Shown here in pieces: positions 14,926 to 24,519 of a stretch of DNA of 27,518 nucleotides. Under the pieces are notes generated by a model. That model saw only the letters and a program-made list of their open reading frames with translations. It did not search any database and had not been told where the DNA came from. The stretch comes from an uncultured Clostridium sp. Lineage in GTDB: Bacteria > Bacillota > Clostridia > Lachnospirales > Lachnospiraceae. Both the position numbers and the translations under genes were made by a program. The stretch spans positions 1 through 27,518 of the forward strand of contig UQXF01000034.1 in the NCBI GenBank assembly GCA_900544905.1, given 5' to 3'. How positions within the stretch are numbered: the first letter of the stretch is position 1; every line of letters starts with the position of its first letter.

Positions 14926-15846
14926 ATGAATAGTAAGAATAAGACCTTACGCATTATTAGCGGAATTGTTGTTTTATTAAATATCATTCTGTTTTTTTTG
15001 CCGACTGCAAAATATGAACAGGCAAATTACCCGGTAGAAACATATTCACAGATGGATTATGTGGCGAAGGTGTTTACAGAGGATGCACCCTATGAGATAC
15101 CCGCCACTACCGGAAGGTTTGTCTGGATGTTTATCCTAATATTACTTCCACTTTTTCTGTCTTTGGTGGCAGGAATCTGGGGGATGGTTGGGAGTGAACG
15201 CCAGATTGTCAGCAACATACTGATTTTTATAACACTTGTTCTGTATATTGCTTTGTTCTGCTCGTTGGGATTTTATTTTCCGAGCAGCTATTATAACCGG
15301 GATGTTGGTGGGATTGGAAATCTGATTTGTTCTACGGCTGCCAGTATATTGGCGCTTATTACATTGCTGTATAAGGGACAGGAGGAGGAACCTATCATTG
15401 TAGAAATTCCCCATGTTCAGGAATTGAAGCAGGAGCAGATTCAGTCAAGGTATAGCATTCTTGCAGAGGATGAAAAAACTCCATCTTCTGAGCCGCAGTC
15501 CCCGGCGATTCCACCCTATGTTCCGAGTGCACCAAAGGGTGTCATGGTAGGGCTAACCGGTATCTATGCAGGAGCAGAGATTTCCTTTCGGGATGGGGAA
15601 AGCATACGGCTTGGCCGATTACCCAATAATGATTTGGTTTTTGAGGGACAGGACAAGGTCAGCCGGAACCATTGCTATATAAAATGGAATGGCGGCGAAC
15701 AAAAATTTTTCATCAAGGATTTTTCCAGTAATGGAACGTTTGTAAACGGGGCGGAGGATTGTCTGCCACAGAATATTGAGATAGAGATTCCAATCGGCTC
15801 GGTCATTGCCATTGGTGATGAAAAAAATACATTCCGATTGGAGTAG
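14926..15846 (+). CDS. Four-helix membrane protein with cytosolic FHA domain
   Basis: The protein is 306 aa. Hydrophobic segments lie at about 9-27, 65-86, 94-116 and 129-149. A short extracellular loop of about 35 residues follows the first. A Pro-rich cytosolic linker (about 150-204) leads into a canonical FHA domain (205-306) with LGR (229-231), SRNH (246-249) and SSNGTFVNG (267-275). It should recruit phosphothreonine partners to the membrane. I do not recognise the membrane part as a known transporter or enzyme. It lies 16 nt after the FHA adaptor gene and 14 nt before the SBP-like kinase, so it belongs to the same transcript and may be the membrane anchor for that kinase's phospho-target. 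Confidence 0.85.
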   Translation: MNSKNKTLRIISGIVVLLNIILFFLPTAKYEQANYPVETYSQMDYVAKVFTEDAPYEIPATTGRFVWMFILILLPLFLSLVAGIWGMVGSERQIVSNILIFITLVLYIALFCSLGFYFPSSYYNRDVGGIGNLICSTAASILALITLLYKGQEEEPIIVEIPHVQELKQEQIQSRYSILAEDEKTPSSEPQSPAIPPYVPSAPKGVMVGLTGIYAGAEISFRDGESIRLGRLPNNDLVFEGQDKVSRNHCYIKWNGGEQKFFIKDFSSNGTFVNGAEDCLPQNIEIEIPIGSVIAIGDEKNTFRLE

Positions 15847-15860
15847 AAGGAGTATGGAAC

Positions 15861-18254
15861 ATGGCAAGTGAACTGTGTATGAATTGCTTTAGTGTAAAAG
15901 GACAGTACGAGGTCTGCCCCTATTGCGGGTATGTGGAGGGAACACCTCCGGTGCAGCCCCATTGTCTGACACCCGGAACTATCTTGGGAAATCATTTTAT
16001 TGTGGGTACCGTAATCGGGTTCGGTGGGTTTGGAATTACCTATAAATGCTATGATACCACTCTGGGTATCATTGTTGCGGCGAAAGAGTTTTATCCTATG
16101 GGACTGGTAAACCGGTCGCCGGGTGAGACAAAGGTTGGGTTGCTGTCCGGTGAACGCAGGGAACAATATAATGTCCAGTTAAAGAGATTCTTTATGGAAG
16201 CGCAAAGTGTCGCCCAATTCGGCAAGGCAAAGGATATTGTGAATATTTATGACTATTTTGAGGAAAACCAAACCGCTTATATCATTATGGAATATATAGA
16301 TGGGATTTTGTTAAAGGACTACCTGGAAAAACAGGGGGCTATGCCGGCAGACATTGCGATGAGTGTTATTATGCCGATTATTGAAGGAGTGAAAAAGATT
16401 CACAGTAAAGGTATTATTCACCGGGATATCAGTCCAGATAACATATTTATTACTGATGAACACTCAATCAAAATTTTTGATTTTGGGGCAGCGCAATTAA
16501 ATGACAGCAAGGAAGGTATGGCAGGAGAGAAGGTAATCAAAGTCGGATATTCGGCTCCGGAGCAGTACCGGGAGAAGAGCCGGCAGGGATTTTATACAGA
16601 TATCTATTCCGTAGGTGCCATTATGTATCAGATGCTTACCGGAAGAAAACCGGTTGAGTCTACCGAGCGGGAATACAAGGACAAGCTGAAGTCTCCGTTG
16701 GAGTTAGGGGTTAAGGTTAATTCTAATGTTGACCGTGCCGTTATGGAGGCAATGGCAGTGCAGCCGGAGCTGCGGTACCAGAGTATCCAGCAGTTTGAGG
16801 AGGCACTGCGGAATAAGCGTACAGCGGAATACCCAAAGGATAAGATTAAGAAGCGAAAGCGAAAACGGAACTGGATTATTGCATCCGCAGTAGCTTTAGT
16901 GCTGGCAGTCGGTGTGGCAATTGCCTTTGTAAAGACCGGCACACAGAATCCCATATTGGAATCTAATCTTTCGGAAGCAGTAGATACACTTGTTGTATGG
17001 GTGGAAAATGAAGACCAGGAGGAACAGCTCAAGGCTACATTTGATAGTGGATTTCATCGGGGAGAACTTTCGTCAGACAATGAAAAACAGCAAAAGTTCT
17101 GGGATGAGAATGAAAAGGTAACCAATATAGATGTTGAAGTATATCCGGATATGGAGGAACAGTTAAAAGCGACGCCAAAAGAGGATTGGCCGGATATGTA
17201 TATTACCGACCATGTATCAGAAGAGCAGAAAACAGATTTGATTTCTCTTAAGGATGTATATCAAAGTCTGGATGACAAGGAATATGTTTATTTAGATGAA
17301 CAGACATATACAAAATATTTTCCTGCAAATAAGGAGCTGCCTACAGGACTGGATACCCTGCTTCTCTATGTATGTGAATTATATGAGAAGGAAGAAAACA
17401 CATTGAATGAAAAAACATCAGTGTTGGAAGGCAAAGATGAAACAATCAGGTTAAGTGAGCTGCTGGAATTGTTTAGCGGACAGGATGAAACAGAGGAGCA
17501 GGAACAGAAACAGGACATATTGGTTTTTGAGGGGGATGCAGCAATCCGGGCAGCCTATCTTCAGGATGAAGATGCGTGGAAAGCTCTCTTAAGTAAAAAA
17601 GGTAATGGAACGCAGCCGGATTGCAGCAAGCTCATTCGTATGCAAAGCTATAATGAAGGGGCATATCAGCCAAAATACTATCTTGGAAGCAGTCTGGAAG
17701 ATTCAGGCACTGCAGGTGTCATAACCTCCTCAGAGCTATGTGGAAACTGTATTGTTTCCGGGGCTTCACTCCGTAAGAGATTGTCTGAGCTTAAAGATGC
17801 AGAAGGTACAAAGAATAAGAATCAGGTGAAAAATTATCAGACCTATGTGGTGGTAAATGATAAAGAAGAGATGCTCGTTATCTATTCCGAGCGGTTTGGC
17901 ATCCGAAAGAATGAAGATTCCAATCGGGAGATGGCATGTAAACGGTTACTGTATGTCATGATGCAGGATGGAGCGCAGAGCCGGAAAGATAGCAGTAAGA
18001 TAGCAACTACATTTCCTATCAAGAAAGAGGCATTTAATACCTTTAAGGATACACATAGTTATATGCGGGGCTTTATCAATTGTTATGAAAAAAATAAAAA
18101 TATTGTGGTTGCCGATGGTATAACAGGAAACATGACCGTATTCGCAAAAGGATTGGAACAGAAGTATGATTCCGAGACGATAAAGGCATATTGCCAGGAA
18201 TATGGTAAAAATAGTACGGAAGATGCGGCGAAGAATCCGTCCACTGGTAAGTGA
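15861..18254 (+). CDS. Transmembrane Ser/Thr kinase with extracellular solute-binding-protein-like domain
   Basis: The protein is 797 aa. A zinc-ribbon-like module (CMNC 6-9, CPYCG 19-23) precedes an intact kinase: GFGGFG (53-58), K75, HRDISPDN (187-194), DFG (207-209) and GYSAPEQY (229-236). A basic stop-transfer (KKRKRKR) and one membrane helix (about 338-356) lead to a roughly 430-residue extracellular domain. That domain has the order of features seen in family 1 ABC sugar-binding proteins: an initial TLVVWVEN strand, DWPDMYITDH, LPTGLDTLLLYV, GDAAIRAAYL, then a late RFGIRKNEDSNREMACKRLL helix and 'YVMMQDGAQ'. This suggests a kinase that directly senses a small ligand. The SBP assignment is pattern-based and needs a structure or profile search. 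The kinase part is certain. Confidence 0.88.
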   Translation: MASELCMNCFSVKGQYEVCPYCGYVEGTPPVQPHCLTPGTILGNHFIVGTVIGFGGFGITYKCYDTTLGIIVAAKEFYPMGLVNRSPGETKVGLLSGERREQYNVQLKRFFMEAQSVAQFGKAKDIVNIYDYFEENQTAYIIMEYIDGILLKDYLEKQGAMPADIAMSVIMPIIEGVKKIHSKGIIHRDISPDNIFITDEHSIKIFDFGAAQLNDSKEGMAGEKVIKVGYSAPEQYREKSRQGFYTDIYSVGAIMYQMLTGRKPVESTEREYKDKLKSPLELGVKVNSNVDRAVMEAMAVQPELRYQSIQQFEEALRNKRTAEYPKDKIKKRKRKRNWIIASAVALVLAVGVAIAFVKTGTQNPILESNLSEAVDTLVVWVENEDQEEQLKATFDSGFHRGELSSDNEKQQKFWDENEKVTNIDVEVYPDMEEQLKATPKEDWPDMYITDHVSEEQKTDLISLKDVYQSLDDKEYVYLDEQTYTKYFPANKELPTGLDTLLLYVCELYEKEENTLNEKTSVLEGKDETIRLSELLELFSGQDETEEQEQKQDILVFEGDAAIRAAYLQDEDAWKALLSKKGNGTQPDCSKLIRMQSYNEGAYQPKYYLGSSLEDSGTAGVITSSELCGNCIVSGASLRKRLSELKDAEGTKNKNQVKNYQTYVVVNDKEEMLVIYSERFGIRKNEDSNREMACKRLLYVMMQDGAQSRKDSSKIATTFPIKKEAFNTFKDTHSYMRGFINCYEKNKNIVVADGITGNMTVFAKGLEQKYDSETIKAYCQEYGKNSTEDAAKNPSTGK

Positions 18255-18270
18255 ACGGTAAGGAAAACCA

Positions 18271-20190
18271 GTGAACCACAAAAAGAAAGGTATGGTGAGA
18301 CAGATGAAGAGACAGAGTATGCGTAACAAAATGATGGCATGGATAATGGTATTTGCAATGGTAGTGTCTTCTATTAATGTAATGACTTTTAAGCAACGTG
18401 TGAACGCAGAAGAAACAGAAGTCACAGAGGAAACGGGTGAAGAGGGAACAACGGAATCGGGTGAAAATCCGGATAATATGGTGACAGTAGAATTGGATGC
18501 AAATGGAGGAACACTTTCGGAAGGATCGAAAAATATAACGGTTACCGTTGGTGAAAAATACCCGGAACTGCCGACACCTATAAGAAAAGGATATACATTT
18601 GCCGGCTGGTATTTAGGGGAAGGGGAAACTGCTGTTAAGATAGATGCAAATACCACCGTAGAACCGACAGAAGAGCACACACTGGCATTGAAAGCGAAGT
18701 GGACAGGAAATGAAATTATAGTAACCTTGGAGGCAGATGGAGGAGAACTTCCGGTAGGAACGGAAAATAATATAAAGGTTACCGTTGGTGGGACATATGG
18801 AGAACTGCCGAAACCTACGAAAACCGGACATACTTTTGCCGGTTGGTATTTAGGGGAAGGAGAAACTGCTGTTAAGATAGATGCAAATACCGCAGTGAAA
18901 CCGACAGAAGAGCACACACTGGCACTGAAAGCACATTGGGAAAGCTTTGAAATTAAATGCCAGGATATTGTATATGGTGACACTTTTGATCTGGAAACGA
19001 AAGGTCAAAATTCTGGGGAACTAGTATGGCATTACAAGGAAGAAAAAAAAGGAGACGGATACGTAGAATTTAACCCAAAGGAATTCAAGCCAAATGCTGG
19101 AACGTATTCCATTTATGCCATGATAAAGGGAACAAAGGATCAATCCAATTCAATAACCGTAATGGTAAACAAAGCAGTACCAAAGTACAATCTACCGCAG
19201 TCAAAGAATATCCGTGCATATTGCGGAGAAAAATTGAGTGACGTTTCACTGGCTGTACAAAATGACAATGGACATTTTGAATGGAAGAATCCTGACAAAA
19301 TACTCAAAGAGGGAAGTAATAAAGAGTATATAAAGTTCATTCCGAATGACACCAAGAATTATACAGAGAGCAAAGATATTTTAGTGCAGTTTGAAGTTAT
19401 TCATGATTTTACAGCGAAAAACTGTTTTGAGTATGAGGCGGAAACAGAGCCGGTGGTACCGAAAACGAATAAAAAAGGAAAAGAAGTTGAAGCAGGAAAA
19501 GTGGGACACCGGGAATCCTACAAATGTAAAGGTTGTGGAAAGCAATTTGATGCAAAGACAAAGCAGGAGCACGATGCATCATGGTTTGTAAAGCCGTGTT
19601 GCGTAAAGGAGTTAACAGTAGAATTGGGGAAAACATATAGCCTGAAAGATTTCGTAAAAGTGGGACAGGAGTATGTTGACAAAAAGAGCACAACGTTTAA
19701 GAATCAAAAATATCTGAAATGGGATAAAAATAAGGAAACCCTTAAGGCTGTTAAGTATTATAAGGATATATTAAAAAAGACCCAGACCATTACCTTTAAA
19801 GATAAGGCAGGATATGAGTATGATGTAAAGCTTAAGGTGACGATTGCTGCTCCAAAGGTGGTGAAAGCAAACAAGAAGTTTACGAAAAAGACACAGGGGA
19901 TACAGATTAAGAGGAAATCAATCAAAATATCGGGGAGAAATTATTATAAGTATACGATTAAATATAATGTAAAGGATGCAAAGAGCCTGAAAATTACGGC
20001 AAGCGGATTTAAGGGCAAAAATACGCAAAAAACATTAAACAAACTTCTTGCAAAAAGAATAAAAAAAGCAAAGGGTACTTATTCATTTGGAGTTGTTAAA
20101 ACGGCTGTAAAGAAAAAAAAGATTACATTTAAGATTGTGGCAGATTACGGGCACAAAAATAAATCAGAGAGTGTATTGATTACGGAATAA
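18271..20190 (+). CDS. Secreted protein with two InlB-type (Listeria-Bacteroides) repeats
   Basis: The protein is 639 aa. A basic start and hydrophobic core (about 21-40) form a signal peptide with likely cleavage after QRVNA (46). Two InlB B-repeats follow (71-145 and 150-224), each with VxLxANGG/ADGG, GxTFAGWYLGEGE and ALKAxW. Then come Ig-like regions, a Cys cluster (YKCKGCGKQF near 417-426, CC at 443-444) and a very Lys-rich C-terminus. There is no LPXTG or membrane anchor, so attachment may be by charge to wall polymers (inference). GTG 18271 is 6 nt after TAAGGA (18259-18264); ATG 18304 is an alternative. It lies between two sensor kinases and may be a ligand or adhesin linked to them; that role is a guess. 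Confidence 0.82.
   Translation: MNHKKKGMVRQMKRQSMRNKMMAWIMVFAMVVSSINVMTFKQRVNAEETEVTEETGEEGTTESGENPDNMVTVELDANGGTLSEGSKNITVTVGEKYPELPTPIRKGYTFAGWYLGEGETAVKIDANTTVEPTEEHTLALKAKWTGNEIIVTLEADGGELPVGTENNIKVTVGGTYGELPKPTKTGHTFAGWYLGEGETAVKIDANTAVKPTEEHTLALKAHWESFEIKCQDIVYGDTFDLETKGQNSGELVWHYKEEKKGDGYVEFNPKEFKPNAGTYSIYAMIKGTKDQSNSITVMVNKAVPKYNLPQSKNIRAYCGEKLSDVSLAVQNDNGHFEWKNPDKILKEGSNKEYIKFIPNDTKNYTESKDILVQFEVIHDFTAKNCFEYEAETEPVVPKTNKKGKEVEAGKVGHRESYKCKGCGKQFDAKTKQEHDASWFVKPCCVKELTVELGKTYSLKDFVKVGQEYVDKKSTTFKNQKYLKWDKNKETLKAVKYYKDILKKTQTITFKDKAGYEYDVKLKVTIAAPKVVKANKKFTKKTQGIQIKRKSIKISGRNYYKYTIKYNVKDAKSLKITASGFKGKNTQKTLNKLLAKRIKKAKGTYSFGVVKTAVKKKKITFKIVADYGHKNKSESVLITE
18481..18942 (+). repeat. Tandem 237-bp coding repeat (InlB B-repeats)
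   Basis: 18481-18705 and 18718-18942 encode the two InlB repeats with a period of 237 bp (79 codons). Their second halves are nearly identical in DNA, including third codon positions (for example CTGCTGTTAAGATAGATGCA in both), while the first halves have diverged. This points to recent partial duplication or gene conversion. Confidence 0.8.
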
Positions 20191-20222
20191 CAAAGGCATA
20201 CCAAAGAAAGGATAGAACCATT

Positions 20223-22460
20223 ATGAAATTATGTATGGGTTGTATGAGTGAAATCGAGGACCGGTTTACGGTTTGTCCCTATTGTGGGTTTAATGAGGCT
20301 GCCCTGCAACAGGAGTCCTATTATCTGACACCTGGAACAGTTGTGGGAGGGAAATACATTGTGGGAAAGGTACTCCGCTATGGTGGGCATACCGTTTCCT
20401 ATCTGGGCATGGACGCCGAAGCAAATCGGAAGGTCAGGGTAAAGGAATACCTTCCCAGTGATTTCTCCACAAGGTCAGAAGGGGAACAGGAAGTTACCAT
20501 TTATTCGGGTGATGCAAAGACACAGTTTGAGCAGGGACTTACCAGCTTCTTAAATGAGGCGAATAAGCTGCAGTCCTTAGGCACCATAGAAGGCATAGCG
20601 AGGGTATATGACTGTGTGTCGGAAAATGATACCGGGTATGTGATTACAGAATATGTAGAGGGCAGAACTTTAAAAGAGATTCTGGCATCCGGCAAACGGT
20701 ATGGTGTGAAGGAAGCGGTGACCCTGCTCTCCCCTATCCTTCAGGCATTGGAGCGGGTTCATGCCATGCATATAATTCATTGTGATATTTCACCGGAGAC
20801 CATCATGGTGGCGGATACCGGGGAGGCAAAGCTGGTGGATTTTGGAGCCGCCCGTTATGTGACCACCGCCAATTCAAAAAGCCTTGCTATCATCTTAAAA
20901 CAGGGGTATGCACCGGAGGAACAGTACCGCAGCAGCGGCAACAGGGGTTCCTGGACCGATGTCTACGCTGTAGCGGCGGTCATGTACCGGATGATTACCG
21001 GACGGACACCTCAGGAATCCGTGGAGCGGGCATTGGTGGATGAGTTAAAAGAACCTTCCAAGCTTGGCGTATCCATTCCGATAAATGTGGAAAATGCGCT
21101 GATGAATGCCTTAAATGTTTATCAGAAGGAGCGGACGGTAACTGCCGGCGCATTTCTTCAGGAATTAAATGCCCCGTCTGTGAAAAGGATAAAAACGGCA
21201 AAGAAGAAGAAAGAGACCGGTAAGTTTCCAATCTGGGCAAAGGGGCTGGTGGCAGCCTTGCTTTGTATAGCTGTTGTTGGTGGTTTTGTGGTTTACAGGG
21301 GTATGGATGCAGGGAGAGATTCGTATAAGTCAGCCCAGTATGTCGAAGATTTTACAGGTAAGGGGTATGACGATGCAAAAGAATGGTGTAGTGAGCACAA
21401 GGATGAGCTTCCCACTAATTTTGATGTTAAAAAAGGATATATGTATAATAACGAAAAAGAAGAAGGTAAAATTATTGCCCAATCTATAAATCCGGGTACG
21501 GAATTGCCATTGGATGAAAATGAACATGAACTAATTGTTTATGTTGCCTCAAAGGAAAAGACGTCTTGTCAGGATATTGTGGATTCACAGAAAAATGCCG
21601 TACTTTTGCTAGAAAAACTAGGTTTGAATGAGAATCAATTAACGTCTGTAGACCCTGGAAATAAAGAGTGTGATTACTTTGAAATCTGCAAGATTAAAAT
21701 AAAAGATGGAAAGAAAACAATAGAACTTTCCTCAGAAGATATTACGAATAATTCTCTGATTGAAATTGAAATAAACGACATAGAAGAAATTGTATATTAT
21801 GGAGGAAAATTTTTTTGTTGGGGAGATGAGGAACAAGAAAATTGCACGGAACTGGAGAATTATGAAGGACAATATATTACGGAAATCCAAGCACCTATAT
21901 ATAAAAGAGCTATAGAACAGAAGGGAAAATATAACTTTCAGGGGATGGGATACTTAAAAGATTCCTCACTGGTAGATTACAGTTACTATACCTATCATGG
22001 TGATTGGAAGGAGGGTTATATATGCCACCAGACATACACAGAAGGAGAGAAGCTGGATATGAGTGAGCCGGAAGATATTAAACAGCTTAAGGATGGAAAA
22101 TTGTTTTATGTGATTCAAAAGTCCATTTGCTTGAATGAGGGCGAATCGTTGCCTGACTTTAAAAAGCGCTTAGAGGACAAGGAGAAATTCAAGTCTGTAG
22201 TGTATTGGAAAGATGGAAAAGAATATCCGTCTGATAAGCTGTCCGGTATGGTAGCGGATGAAGCAAATATTAAGGTTGTGGATGAGAATGGTGAACCGGT
22301 AGATTACTTTAAAGAAGAGGAGATGGAAAATCTGACCTACCGGATTGCAGTTAAGGAGAAACCGATGCCATCTACCCAGAAAACACAACCTACTAATCCA
22401 CCAAAGAAACAATCAGATACGCCTGCACCAATAATAGATAATATGCAGTGGGGAGATTAA
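20223..22460 (+). CDS. PASTA-type transmembrane kinase homolog, probable pseudokinase
   Basis: The protein is 745 aa. A zinc-ribbon-like module (CMGC 4-7, CPYCG 18-22), kinase-like domain (about 45-315), basic stretch, membrane helix (about 338-357), and an extracellular part starting with one PASTA-like unit (373-443) followed by about 300 residues I do not recognise. The kinase core is degraded: the Gly-loop reads LRYGGHT instead of GxGGFG, HRD is HCD (186-188), and the Mg-binding catalytic-loop Asn is Thr (DISPET, T193). K74, E112 and DFG (206-208) remain. It may bind nucleotide and act as a scaffold or allosteric partner. Translation starts 9 nt after an AAAGAAAGG site. The next kinase begins 3 nt after its stop, so the pair may form a heteromeric receptor. 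Confidence 0.85.
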   Translation: MKLCMGCMSEIEDRFTVCPYCGFNEAALQQESYYLTPGTVVGGKYIVGKVLRYGGHTVSYLGMDAEANRKVRVKEYLPSDFSTRSEGEQEVTIYSGDAKTQFEQGLTSFLNEANKLQSLGTIEGIARVYDCVSENDTGYVITEYVEGRTLKEILASGKRYGVKEAVTLLSPILQALERVHAMHIIHCDISPETIMVADTGEAKLVDFGAARYVTTANSKSLAIILKQGYAPEEQYRSSGNRGSWTDVYAVAAVMYRMITGRTPQESVERALVDELKEPSKLGVSIPINVENALMNALNVYQKERTVTAGAFLQELNAPSVKRIKTAKKKKETGKFPIWAKGLVAALLCIAVVGGFVVYRGMDAGRDSYKSAQYVEDFTGKGYDDAKEWCSEHKDELPTNFDVKKGYMYNNEKEEGKIIAQSINPGTELPLDENEHELIVYVASKEKTSCQDIVDSQKNAVLLLEKLGLNENQLTSVDPGNKECDYFEICKIKIKDGKKTIELSSEDITNNSLIEIEINDIEEIVYYGGKFFCWGDEEQENCTELENYEGQYITEIQAPIYKRAIEQKGKYNFQGMGYLKDSSLVDYSYYTYHGDWKEGYICHQTYTEGEKLDMSEPEDIKQLKDGKLFYVIQKSICLNEGESLPDFKKRLEDKEKFKSVVYWKDGKEYPSDKLSGMVADEANIKVVDENGEPVDYFKEEEMENLTYRIAVKEKPMPSTQKTQPTNPPKKQSDTPAPIIDNMQWGD

Positions 22461-22463
22461 ACC

Positions 22464-24494
22464 ATGATATTTTGTTACCACTGTATGACACAGATACGGG
22501 AAGAAAAATTACATATATGCCCCAACTGCGGAAAGTCCTTAACGGCAGACCCAGTGTCAGACCGGTACTTAAAACCGGGAACCGTGTTACAGAATAAATT
22601 CATTATAGGGTATCCCATCGGTTCCGGAGGTTTTGGCAATACCTATATTGGCTGGAACCGGTTGCTGCTGCGGAAGGTAGCAGTGAAGGAATTTTTCCCG
22701 GAGCAGTATATCCGGCGCACCGGAGATAACATGACAGTGTCCCTTATGGCAGAGAACTTAAAACCCAGATTTGAAAGAGGGTTGCAGCAGTTTCTGGAAG
22801 AGGCAAGGAATGTTGCTGCTCTCCAGGATATTAAAGGGGTTGTGGAGATATCCAATTTTTTTGAAGAGAATGGAACTGGATACATAGTCATGGAATATCT
22901 GGAGGGAATGGATGTCAAGACCATTTTGCAAAAGTCCGGAGGAAGGAAAGAGTACGAGTGGTGCCGACGTATCATCCTGACATTGCTGCATACCCTAAGG
23001 GAAATCCATAAAAGAGGGGTTCTGCACCGGGATATTGCACCGGATAATCTCTTCGTTACAGATGAAGGGGTTATCAAGCTGATTGATTTTGGAGCCGCAA
23101 GGCATTCCGATGTATTGGCGGATATGCGCGCAGAGGTGGTTCTGAAGGAAGGGTATGCACCCATTGAGCAGTACAGTCGTGGAGCGCCTCAGGGACCTTA
23201 TACGGATATTTATGCTGTAGCAGCGTTGTTTTACCGGATGCTGACAGGACAAAAACCCATCCCGGCAAAGGAACGGCTGGGGCATGACACATTAATTACC
23301 CCCTCGGAGATGGGGGTGACGCTGCCGGAACAGGCGGAGATGGCAATCATGGTATGCTTAAATATCCAGCCCCAGTATCGTCTCCAAAGTGCAGATGAAT
23401 TTATGGAGGCATTGGAGGGAAAGAATTTTGTTCCGGTCTATGAGTCGGAGTGGATTCTTCCAAGGGTAAAGGAGAAAAAAAGCTTTTCGGATATTCCTGT
23501 CTGGGGCAGGGCAGGAATAATATTTGCGGCAATCTGCCTTTTAGTGGGAATCGGTCTTGGCGGTACGGCATTTATCCGCCGCTCAGGGGAGAGACAGGAT
23601 TTTCTTTCCGGTTCCAGCCAGATTCTTGCTGATTTCAGTGGGCAGACGCTGGATGATGCAGTGGATGAATTAGACAGGATGGGAGTGGAGAACTGTTCTG
23701 TTGTATATGAACTGGATTCACAGCCGGAGGGGACGGTGCTTCGCCAGCAGCCGGAGGCGGGAGCTGTTTCGGATGATAACGATATAGAGGTTACCTTATA
23801 TGTCAGTGGTGGTGACCATCAATACACTATGGAGGATTTTTCAGGGAAAAGCATAGAGGAAATTCGCAGTTATTTTTCCTGGTATCGTTTTGACATAGAG
23901 GAGAATGCGTATCCCGGAGCTGAGATGGTGCCTGTAGAAGCAGAGGCAGGCGGGGAATTTGCAGTAAAGACAGGAAAGGTTAATCTTGTAAAAGAGTATT
24001 CGGAGAATTATGCGGCGGGAGTCTGTTTTGCACAGTCCCTGACACCGGGACAGTTATGCGATGGCTCGGAAAATCTGACATTTACGGTATCCTGTGGCAA
24101 GGTATCTGATTATGAAATTCCAATACCGGATTTTTCTGGAGTGGGAAAGAAAAAGGCAAAAAAAGTGCTGGAAGAAGCCGGGCTATCTTCCTATCTGGAG
24201 TTGCAGTTTGAGGAGGATTCCTATGACGGAGCAGTAAAGGCAGGTGTAGTAACAGACCAAAGCCTGCTGCCTGGATATATTTATAATACATTAGAGAAGA
24301 CACTCTACCAGTATGAGAATGGTTCGAGAGTGGAACAGCAGGACGCTTCTGCTCTGGTGTTATGGGTTAACGGGGAACCGGTGCAAAATGCCGGCAGCCG
24401 GACAAATACAACACAAGAGAGCAAAGGACAGGGGAGGAAAAAACAAGAGAGCACAGTCGAAGATATAGAAATGTTTGACATTGACTTTGAATAA
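22464..24494 (+). CDS. PASTA-domain transmembrane Ser/Thr kinase
   Basis: The protein is 676 aa. A zinc-ribbon-like module (CYHC 4-7, CPNCG 19-23) precedes an intact kinase: GSGGFG (53-58), K75 in AVKEFFP, E112-E113, HRDIAPDN (188-195), DFG (208-210) and GYAPIEQY (230-237). A membrane helix spans about 349-370. Three PASTA-like units follow outside (about 386-449, 455-545, 553-620), with phrases such as DFSGQTLDDAVDELDRMG and VLRQQPEAG. PASTA domains of PknB/StkP kinases bind peptidoglycan fragments, so cell-wall sensing is likely. The zinc-ribbon front end and the gene context distinguish it from the housekeeping PknB next to rRNA/translation genes. It starts only 3 nt after the pseudokinase-like gene. 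Confidence 0.9.
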   Translation: MIFCYHCMTQIREEKLHICPNCGKSLTADPVSDRYLKPGTVLQNKFIIGYPIGSGGFGNTYIGWNRLLLRKVAVKEFFPEQYIRRTGDNMTVSLMAENLKPRFERGLQQFLEEARNVAALQDIKGVVEISNFFEENGTGYIVMEYLEGMDVKTILQKSGGRKEYEWCRRIILTLLHTLREIHKRGVLHRDIAPDNLFVTDEGVIKLIDFGAARHSDVLADMRAEVVLKEGYAPIEQYSRGAPQGPYTDIYAVAALFYRMLTGQKPIPAKERLGHDTLITPSEMGVTLPEQAEMAIMVCLNIQPQYRLQSADEFMEALEGKNFVPVYESEWILPRVKEKKSFSDIPVWGRAGIIFAAICLLVGIGLGGTAFIRRSGERQDFLSGSSQILADFSGQTLDDAVDELDRMGVENCSVVYELDSQPEGTVLRQQPEAGAVSDDNDIEVTLYVSGGDHQYTMEDFSGKSIEEIRSYFSWYRFDIEENAYPGAEMVPVEAEAGGEFAVKTGKVNLVKEYSENYAAGVCFAQSLTPGQLCDGSENLTFTVSCGKVSDYEIPIPDFSGVGKKKAKKVLEEAGLSSYLELQFEEDSYDGAVKAGVVTDQSLLPGYIYNTLEKTLYQYENGSRVEQQDASALVLWVNGEPVQNAGSRTNTTQESKGQGRKKQESTVEDIEMFDIDFE

Positions 24495-24519
24495 GGTTTT
24501 TGAAAGAGGAGAAATGGAA

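Noticed and set aside
17946..18983. 345-codon minus-strand ORF opposite the SBP-kinase end and InlB repeats
   Set aside because: It is antisense to two well-supported genes; its internal repetition only mirrors the InlB repeats.
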